This document shows, one piece after another, positions 56,604 to 64,000 of a stretch of DNA of 64,000 nt. The translations under genes were made by a program, and so were the position numbers. This DNA comes from Triticum aestivum (taxonomy: Eukaryota; Streptophyta; Magnoliopsida; Poales; Poaceae). The notes under the pieces were generated by a model, which worked only from the letters and a program-made list of their open reading frames with translations, ran no database searches and was not told the DNA's origin. The DNA lies in contig NC_057798.1 of the NCBI RefSeq assembly GCF_018294505.1, forward strand, positions 370,408,156 through 370,472,155, in the 5' to 3' direction. Within the stretch, counting starts at the first letter, position 1, and each line of letters opens with the position of its first letter.

Positions 56604-58067
56604 CTAAGTAGTGCCATCTTTGGCACTCAATTCATAAGTAGCTCGCATGATATATTCATAAGGTAATTTAATTTTCTTTCTTCGAAAGTGTTCCATGTCT
56701 TTTCTTAATGGAAATTGGAACCTAATATTCCCTTCCTTCATATCAATAATTGCACCAATCGTTCTAAGGAAAGGTCTACCAAGAATAATAGGACAAGAAA
56801 GATTGCAATCTATATCAAGAACAATAAAATCTATGGGCACATAATTCCTATTTGCAACAATAAGAACATCATTGATCCTTCCCATAGGTTTCTTAATGGT
56901 GGAATCCGCAAGGTGCAAATTTAAAGAGCAATCATCAGAATCATGGAAACCTAGAATATCACGTAGAGTTTTCGCAATCGTGGAAACACTAGCACCCAAA
57001 TCACACAAAGCATAGCACTCATGATCTTTAATTTTAATCTTTATAGTAGGTTCCCACTCATCATAAAGTTTTCTAGGTATAGAAACTTCCAAATTAAGTT
57101 TTTCATCATAAGATTGCATCAAGGCATCAACAATATGTTTGGTAAAAGCTTTATTTTCACTATAAGCATGAGGAGAATTCAACACGGATTGCAACAAGGA
57201 AATACAATCTACTAAAGAACAATTATCATAATTAAATTCCTTGAAATCCAAGATAGTGGGTTCAATGCTATTTAAAGTCTTGACCTCTCCAACCCCACTT
57301 TTACCAAATTTAGCATCAAGATCTAAAAACTCCGAATCATTGGGACGCCTTTTAACTAAAGTTGACTCATCTCTAGTCCCATCATTATTAAGATTCATAG
57401 TGCAAAACAAAGATTTAATAGGGGACACATCAATAACTTTTAGATCTTCATCATTATTTTCATGGAAACTAGAAGAACACCCTTTTATAAAGCAATCTTT
57501 CTTAGCACGCAATCTAGCGGTTCTTTCTTTGCACTCATAAATGGAAATTCTCATAGCTTTTAGAGACTCATTGATATCATGCTTAGGAGGAGTAGATCTA
57601 AGTTTCAAAGAATCAACATCAAGCGAAAGTCTATCAACGTTCCTAGCCAAATCATCGACTTTAAACAATTTTTTTTCTAGCAAAGCATTAAAATTCTTTT
57701 GAGAGATCATAAATTCTTTAACACTATTCTCAAAATAAGAGGGCATCTTATTAAAATTGCCATAAGAATTATTGTAGGAATTTCCATAATTATTAGAGGA
57801 ATTACTAGGGAACGGACTAGGATTAAAGTTTCCTCTATAAGCATTGTTACCAAAATTATTCCTACCAACAAAATTCACATCCATAGATTCATTATTATTC
57901 TCAATCAGAGTAGACAAAGGCATATCATTGGGATCAATAGGAGCACTCTTAGTAGCAAACAATTTCATAAGTTCATCCATCTTTCCACTCAAAATATTAA
58001 TTTCTTCTATAGCATGCACTTTCTTACTAGTAGATCTTTCGGTGTACCATTGAGAATAATTAGCCAT
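56604..58067 (-). CDS. gag-pro: Element I Gag C-terminal region and retropepsin
   Basis: A 487-residue open frame starting MANYSQWYTER. An Asn/Gly/Ser-rich linker (56-110) and a coiled segment (130-190) precede a protease-like domain, CDLGASVSTI at 355-364 and PIILGRPFLRTIGAIID at 426-442. The catalytic triplet is DLG where DTG or DSG is usual, so activity is doubtful. Residues 255-273 carry KSGVGEVKTL...PTIL, the same motif as in the E and G orphan ORFs. The frame ends soon after the protease with no polymerase following. It was joined to the upstream gag frame before a frameshift. Confidence 0.8.
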   Translation of the reverse strand: MANYSQWYTERSTSKKVHAIEEINILSGKMDELMKLFATKSAPIDPNDMPLSTLIENNNESMDVNFVGRNNFGNNAYRGNFNPSPFPSNSSNNYGNSYNNSYGNFNKMPSYFENSVKEFMISQKNFNALLEKKLFKVDDLARNVDRLSLDVDSLKLRSTPPKHDINESLKAMRISIYECKERTARLRAKKDCFIKGCSSSFHENNDEDLKVIDVSPIKSLFCTMNLNNDGTRDESTLVKRRPNDSEFLDLDAKFGKSGVGEVKTLNSIEPTILDFKEFNYDNCSLVDCISLLQSVLNSPHAYSENKAFTKHIVDALMQSYDEKLNLEVSIPRKLYDEWEPTIKIKIKDHECYALCDLGASVSTIAKTLRDILGFHDSDDCSLNLHLADSTIKKPMGRINDVLIVANRNYVPIDFIVLDIDCNLSCPIILGRPFLRTIGAIIDMKEGNIRFQFPLRKDMEHFRRKKIKLPYEYIMRATYELSAKDGTT

Positions 58068-58069
58068 AA

Positions 58070-58569
58070 TATTATGAAGGAGTTTAGTAGCTTATCCTAA
58101 GGTGATTTCCATAAAAGTGCCTCCCGCGGCCGAATCTAAAAGATTTCTAGAAGCAAAATTCAATCCGACATAATTTTTTTGTATGATCATCCATAAATTC
58201 AAACCATGAGTAGGGCAATTGTGAATCATCAATTTCATTCTTTCAAGATTTGGCAACATGCTCATGATCTAGTTGTTTAAAATTCATAATATTGTTCCTA
58301 AGAGAGATGATCTTAGCGGGAGGAAAATACTTAGAGATAAAAGCATCTTTGCACTTATTCCATGAATCAATACTGTTCTTAGGCAAAGACGAAAACCAAA
58401 TCATAGCACGATCTCTAAGTGAAAACAGAAAAACCTTCAATTTAATAATATCATTATCCGTATCTTTCTTCTTTTGCATCTCACACAAATCAACAAAGTT
58501 GTTTAGATAGGTAGCGGCATCTTCACTAGGAAGGCCGGAGAATTGATCTTTCATAACAAGATTTAGCAA
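58070..58569 (-). pseudogene. gag: Element I Gag N-terminal region, frameshifted
   Basis: From 58569 to 58243 the frame contains FSLRDRAMIWFSSLP, SWNKCKDAFISKYFPPAK and NIMNFKQLDHEHV, a standard plant gypsy Gag (Retrotrans_gag) domain. A stop at 58243 and frame changes between 58240 and 58070 separate it from the downstream frame. Its N terminus is cut off by LTR J at 58631. Confidence 0.82.
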
Positions 58570-61136
58570 AGCAGCATTGACTTCACAAGACTAAACATCA
58601 TTAAGAGGGGCAATCAGAGTACTAAGGAAATGTCACGCCCAATATGCGATACTATCCTAAAGAGAATAGAAGGTCCCACCAAGGATAGAACCGCATATTG
58701 ATACGCTTTTGCAAGGTGGATATCATTACATCAACATTACATAATAGATGGGGATACATACAAAAGGCATACAATGCGACACGAATACAACATCATCTTA
58801 CATGCACCATCCAACTACGGACGAAACACAAATAGGAACTCAAACGACATCCACCCTGCTAGCCCAGGCTGCCGACCTGGAACCTATCCCCTGATCGAAG
58901 AAGCAGAAGAAGAACTCCAAAATAAGCAAACATCGCTCTCGCGTCATGATCTTTGCAAAACCTGCACCTGCAACTGTTGTTGTAGTAATCTGTGAGCCAT
59001 GAGGACTCATCAATCCCATTACCATGGGTATCAAGACTAGCAAAGCTTAAAGGGAAAGGAAGGGGTAAAGTGGTGAGGTTGCAGCAGCGACTAAGCATAT
59101 ATGGTGGCTAACATACGCAAATAAGAGCGAGAAGAGAAGCAAAGGACGGTCGTGAAGCTAGCAATGATCAAGAGGTGATCCTGAACTCCTACTTACGTCA
59201 AACATAACCCAAAACCGTGTTCACTTCTCGGACTCCACTGAAAAGAGACCATCACGGCTACACACGCGGTTGATGCGTTTTAATTAAGTCAAGTGTCAAG
59301 TTATCTACAACTGGACATTAACAAATTCCCATCTGCCACATAACCGCGGGCACGGCTCTCGAAAGTTTATACCCTGCAGGGGTGTCCCAACTTAGCCCAT
59401 GATAAGCTCTCGCGATCAACGAAGGATATACCTTCTCCCGGGAAGACCCGATCAGTCTCAGAATCCCGGTTTAAAGGACATTTCAACAATGGTAAAACAA
59501 GACCAGCAAGACCGCCCGCTGTGCCGACAAATCCCGATAGGAGCTGCACATCTCTCGTTCTCAGGGCACACCGGATGAGCAAGACGTCGGGTTGGCATAG
59601 ACCCTGGTTGCCCAGGGGGCGCCGAACATCGCTCGGTTTGGACCAGCACTTAGAGAAGCACTGGCCCGGGGGGGGGGGGCTAAAATGAAGATGACCCTCG
59701 GGTTAGCCGACCCAAGGGAAAGGTATAGGTGGTGGTGAGGCAAATGGTAAAACCAAGGTTGGGCCTTGCTGGAGGAGTTTTATTCAAAGCGAACTATCAA
59801 GGGGGTCCCATAAATCACCCAACCGCGTAAGGAACGAAAAATCCGAAAACATAATATCGTTATGACGGAAACTAGGGCGGCAAGAGTGGAACAAAACACC
59901 AGGCATAAGGCCGAGCCTTCCACCCTTTACCAAGTATATAGATGCATTAATTAAATAAGAGATATTGTGATACCCCAACATAATCATGTCCATCATGGAG
60001 CAATCTTCAACTTCACCTGCAACTAACAACGCAATAAGAGGGGCTGAGCAAAGCGGTAACATAGCCAAGCAACGGTTTGCTAGGAAGGGTGAAAAAGGTT
60101 AGAGGCTGAGACGGCAGTTTGGGAGGCTTGATGAACAAATGATAGGTAGCGCAGCATAGCGATAGAACGAAGCAACTAGCATAGCAATGATAGTAGTGAG
60201 ATCCAAGGTAACGGTCATCTTGCCTGAAATCCCGCTAGGAAGAAGAACGAGTCCATGAAGAAGATGAACGGGAGTAGTCGAACGAATCCTCACAATCGCA
60301 ACATTACCAGAACTAAGAAGCAACACCGAAAAGTAACAAACAACATGGTAAATGCACAAGCATAAACATGACATGATGCACAAACAAGTATGATGCATGT
60401 CCGGTTTAAATAGGCATGGCATGGCAAAGTGCACAAACAATACTACAAGTTAAGTGGAGCTCAATATGCAACTCGTTGCATATTGATGAAACACCACATT
60501 CAATCATTTAGTTCGCTCTCGTTTATGCTACTCATCAATATTAAATGTTGTTAAACATTGAAAGGGGTGAAGCATAATGAAACTACCTATCTAGGCAAGT
60601 TTAAATGAGGCTGGAACACCAAACAACAATTCCGGAAAATCCTCATATGCATATTTCGAATTTGGTACTGTTCTGCCCTAAAAACATATATTATTGTTGT
60701 TAAACAGGAAAATAAAGTGCACCATGTTAAACTAGGCATTTTTCCACCACATTTACATATAAAGTTTATTAAATTCGGAGCTACGGTTATTTAGTTACGA
60801 AATAACCCATTTTAACATGACATTTGTGCAAATTATTACAAACAACAATTTTAAACATTTTTAACAGGGATGAAAGTTGCATATTGTAAAACTCGATACA
60901 ATCCTAAGCATCTTACATATATTGTTTGTTTAATTTGGATGCATGCATGATTAGTTATTAACAATACAAAACAGTGGCAGTTCCTGTAAATAAGAATGCA
61001 CTGGAAAAAGATAAAACCACAGAGCAGAAAAAAAAACATGCTTGGACCAAAAGCAGAACGGTGCAACGGCCCAACAGCGAAGGAGGCCCAAGTGGCTGTG
61101 GTGTGCAAGAGAGATAAAAGAACAGAGCAAAATCAG

Positions 61137-61210
61137 GGGCTCACGCCTAGGACTCGAACCCAGGACCTCCTGGATAGACGATCAGAGCGCTGACCAGTGC
61201 GCTGCTGCTG
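61137..61210 (-). ncRNA. tRNA-like sequence with B box inside LTR J
   Basis: On the minus strand GGTTCGAGTCC matches the tRNA/pol III B box. Around it a T-arm forms (CTGGG/CCTAG, seven-base loop) and an A-box-like TGGTCAGCGC lies about 40 bases upstream. No acceptor stem forms and the anticodon arm is poor, so this is a tRNA relic or a tRNA-derived piece, not a working tRNA gene. Confidence 0.45.
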
Positions 61211-62242
61211 CATGTTTGTGCAAAACAAGGGCGTGACTGCATGTGAACCGAAAGGCCAGGCCTTCTTCTTCATGGATCACAGAGGAACTGGGTGACGATG
61301 CCGGCGAGCAGGACGGCGACCTTCGCGACCACAGGCCAACGGCGGGGGTGCGGAAATAGGTGGGGGTGCTACTGCGTGTGCGCAGGCGCGAAGCAACGGC
61401 GGGTGCAGCACGAGCTCGAGGTTTCGGTCATGGAGGCCAAGCCTCGGTGTTGGGCCCGCTGCAAGGTGACGGGCGAGGCTCTGGTTGCGCGTGGGAGTTG
61501 CTGGTGTGCGTGAGAGCAGAAGGGTGAAACAAAAGCCGAGCAAGGGGCAAGTCACGAGCTCGAGCTCGCTACCATGGTCGTCCATGGCGGACGGGCTCAG
61601 TTTGGGGCGGGCGACGCCTACAGAGCACGGGAACAATCGGGGAAGGCGGGAGGAGAAGCGGCTTCTCACTTTGGGTTCATTGCTTTCGGCGAACTCGCCG
61701 GGAAGGAGAGGAAACAGAGTGGGGACGCGCTGAATCGGCGGTGTTCTTCTGATCCGTGAAGCAGGGGAAGCAGGGGAAGAAGACGACACGACCGATGGGC
61801 GTGAAGGTGGCATCCGATCCATGACGTAGAGGAAGAAGGGGACGTCGAGGAACTTGGCGTCCCGCGGCGATGAAGAGGAAGAAGACGATGACGTGGACGA
61901 CCGCGACGACGGGTTGCTGATCTCCGGCGCGCCGCGGCTCTGGGAAGTAGAGAGCAAAGACGACGAAGGGGAAGGAGCTCCGGGTCCGTTTGGTCGTGTG
62001 TGTAGCCGGGGAAGAAGTGGAAGACGTCTGCAACACTCCCGTGGACGAAGTAGACGGCTACGGCGATGATCAAGCTGGGGAGGAGCTTGAGCTCTCCTCG
62101 GCCATGACACGGGCGACGGCTATGGGTGGCTTGGGCGAGGACCTACCAGGTGGCGGCGGCACAGGGAGGAACGAGGGGGAGAAGGGAAACCCTAGGGAGG
62201 CGCTCTCTTATAAAGGGGAAGACTGGACGGCACGACCTCGGC

Positions 62243-63776
62243 TAGGGGCGGACCCAGGACAAAAATGACCCGGGGTCCCATGTCTATCACATATATGTGG
62301 ATATCAAGTCATAATATATACAAAGTAACACACTTAGCAATATAATATACCTAGAATATGACATGACTGTGAATGTGATTACCAAAGGTCCAAAATAAAG
62401 AGCTCACCTCAAATATTATTTGATTGTAGGAAATTGAACAGTAAAGGTGAACCAAAGTGCCCAGTTTGTGAATAAAGTATAACCGATGACGAGAAAATGC
62501 AGCACTAGATCTTGATTGCCTACAAATCAAAAGAAATGAAACCACTTAGCAACCAGGTATACATAATAATTACAATTATGTAATAAGTAAGTTAAGATCA
62601 TTACCTTTCTAAAATGGTTTCCTACTTTCTTTCATCACGTCAAAGCGATCACAATTACTGGACCATTAGTAACCTTCCTCATTTCGCTTTTCTCCACATA
62701 ACAAATAAGATTGTACATCAAGGCGACGTCACCAAGACGAGTGCACAAATATATCTTCACAATTCTCATACCTGAAAAAGATCTCCCAGCTGTAGCAGTG
62801 CCAACAGGTAATACTAGTACTAGCTTCAAAGTCAATAAACCAAGGTATATATAATATGTTTCCTTGTCTCCGCCATTTTTTTGAGAGAGCTCACAAATAT
62901 TACTTAAACCAGAGGAGCGATCATCTGTTCGGACATCAGCAATGTAAATATGAACGTGATGTCTAAGGTCCCTGAGTCCTCCATCATCAAAATCTTTTGG
63001 ATAAAGTTTAGCTAGACTCGTCAAATGCTCTAAGTTGAAATCAAGAAATGATTTATTTGGGCTCAAAGCCACCGAGTAGACAAGTAGTTCAGAATTTTTC
63101 GCAAAAGAAAATATAATTATGAATCATGTGTATACATGTTGCCGGTGCTTCCAGCCGTCCTAGTCTCCTAGAGTATTGAAATATTGTTCTCCACTAACCA
63201 CTACAATAACCAAATAGTCCAACAACCAATACAATCAAAATCTCTAGTCTTATTCAGTAGCCCTAATAATCTAGGGGTAGAGAAACAAAGCAAGAATTAG
63301 AACAATATTTAAGGATTAGAACAGAATTTGTAAATTGCAATAGAGGCGGACACACACTGCAAGATACCTACTATTTGTTTCTTCACTGATTGGGAGAACT
63401 GGGGGCGATCTGGCCATAGGCGGGGACTGCGAGCGCGGCATACAGGGGCACGAAGCGCAGCGGCATGTAGATGAACAGGCGAGGCGACAAGCAAAGGCAC
63501 ATACATTTTTTTTGAGACAAAGGCACATACGTATCGATGAATGATCCATTGATCGATCAATGTATGTACTGGGCCTTTTCAAGGGCGTCACGCGCTGCCT
63601 CTCGGCTGGGCCGTCTAGGCCCTAATTGCCTAGTTGTAGCCTTTTGGTCTGTACAGGGTGTCCCTATAGAAAATTTAGGGGTGTCCAAGCCTACGTGGGC
63701 TCTATATGTATAAGGTAAGATGATTTTTTACCCGGTGTCATGGGCTACCTGTTGGGCCAACGTGGGCCCGCCCCTG
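62243..63776 (-). mobile_element. hAT transposon, deletion derivative, TSD ACCTCGGC
   Basis: Terminal inverted repeats TAGGGGCGGACCCAGG (left) and CAGGGGCGGGCCCACG (right, reverse complement) are flanked by an 8-bp duplication ACCTCGGC at 62235-62242 and 63777-63784. Eight-base duplications and C/TAGGGGCGG ends are typical of hAT elements. Only the C-terminal part of a transposase remains, so it depends on other copies for movement. Confidence 0.93.
62635..63072 (-). pseudogene. hAT transposase C-terminal dimerisation domain
   Basis: A 145-codon frame ends with LKLVLVLPVGTATAGRSFS followed by MRIVKIYL and LMYNLICYVEKSEM (residues 83-130), the hAT-family dimerisation region as found in transposases with a TTF-type zinc finger. 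The N-terminal zinc finger and catalytic core are missing, probably lost by internal deletion. The start ATG is simply the first one in the remaining frame. Confidence 0.85.
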
Positions 63777-64000
63777 ACCTCGGCGTCCGTGAGTGCGTGC
63801 TCACGGCGCTACTGCTGCAGCGACCGCTCCAGAGAGGAGGGAGACGGTGTGAGGCGAACGGAGCAGGTGGCCGCTAGCGGCTGGCTGGGCCAGCTAGGGA
63901 GGGAAGCCTAGGTGGGCTGCGCTGGGGTGCTACTGCTCTTTCTCTTTTCTATTTCTTCAAACAGAAATAAAAGAGAAAAAGCACAGAGGAATTGGAGAGT

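Larger units (their letters stand above)
48462..58630 (-). mobile_element. Element I: minus-strand LTR element with gag-protease
   Basis: 3' LTR at 48462-50028, polypurine tract, a noncoding region to 52631, interruption by solo LTR K, and then gag-protease sequence to 58569. The 5' LTR is not reached because LTR J cuts in at 58631. Gag and protease are present but no polymerase or integrase, so it is non-autonomous as preserved. Its noncoding region is a patchwork of B-like and E-like sequence. Confidence 0.85.
58631..64000 (-). mobile_element. LTR J, long gypsy-type LTR, right end outside window
   Basis: Starts TGTCACGCCCAATATGCG next to element I gag. It continues through a GC-rich block (61290-62230) and past the hAT insertion to the window end, over 3.8 kb without the hAT. 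It shares CCCTGCAGGGGTG with solo LTR K. Whether it is a solo LTR or one end of a complete element cannot be seen. Long frames at 61277-62110 are GC artefacts. A run of about 11 G at 59668 may be length-variable. Confidence 0.75.

Noticed and set aside
57699..58100. Plus-strand open frames opposite the element I gag
   Set aside because: Antisense shadows of the gag-protease frame, Ile-rich as expected from reverse complement of AT-rich codons.
61277..62110. Minus-strand open frame of 277 codons
   Set aside because: GC block of LTR J; Ser/Pro/Arg-rich without motif.

Overview
This window is repeat-dominated plant DNA, almost certainly from a grass of the wheat/barley tribe (Triticeae). That is an inference from the kind of elements present: several LTR retrotransposons with LTRs of the TGATACGTCTCC...TATCA type, primer-binding sites matching tRNA-Asp, very long chromovirus LTRs, and deep nesting. 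No intact host gene of recognised function was found. Most long open frames in GC-rich stretches are chance frames. Family names from the Triticeae literature (Sabrina, WHAM, Fatima) are left tentative because no search could be run.

Layout, left to right. 1-7235 is the 3' part of a Ty3/gypsy chromovirus (element A) with decayed gag-pol and a 3' LTR. 7239-14668 is a complete pol-less LTR element (B). 14669-18720 is the least TE-like stretch: a gene-like TATA/ORF/3' UTR unit with one stop, then a 4 x 100 bp and a 3.2 x 500 bp tandem array. 18721-23790 is a 5'-truncated Athila-like element (C) with a broken ORF1 and a 3' LTR. 23791-38343 is an old gypsy-type element or gene (D), broken up by a complete minus-strand element (E, 24785-33147, TSD CACGC) and by a solo LTR (34802-37995, TSD GGGAG) that itself contains another solo LTR (36027-37644, TSD TGAAG). 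38344-38645 is an LTR stub (H) cut by element G (38646-44490), whose 3' LTR is cut by a minus-strand partial solo LTR of the element-A family (44491 to about 47097). 47098-48461 is an unclassified GC-rich stretch with a LINE-like tail. 48462-58630 is minus-strand element I (3' LTR, long noncoding part, gag-protease), split by a solo LTR (K, 52632-56383, TSD GTTTT). From 58631 to the window end is another long LTR (J, minus), split by a hAT transposon (62243-63776, TSD ACCTCGGC).

Elements B, E, G and I belong to one pol-less group, and C is a related Athila-like element. None of the five carries a recognisable reverse transcriptase or integrase in this window. B, E and G share a tRNA-Asp primer-binding site, and four orphan ORFs share short protein motifs. 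Their long noncoding 3' halves contain strongly conserved pieces: arrays of hairpins whose stems change together around a constant CTTCACTTATAT loop, internal copies of the element's own polypurine tract, a TTGGG/CCCAA hairpin just after the ORF, and 8-9 bp GGGATGCC hairpins. These read as cis-acting RNA or replication signals of elements mobilised in trans, and they are the best candidate here for an undescribed system.

The order of insertion is readable from target-site duplications. Element A landed exactly on the 5' edge of B. E landed about 30 bp downstream of a TATA box in D. Most premature stops in A's pol and in D are explained by C-to-T changes at CG or CHG sites, as expected for long-methylated silent copies.
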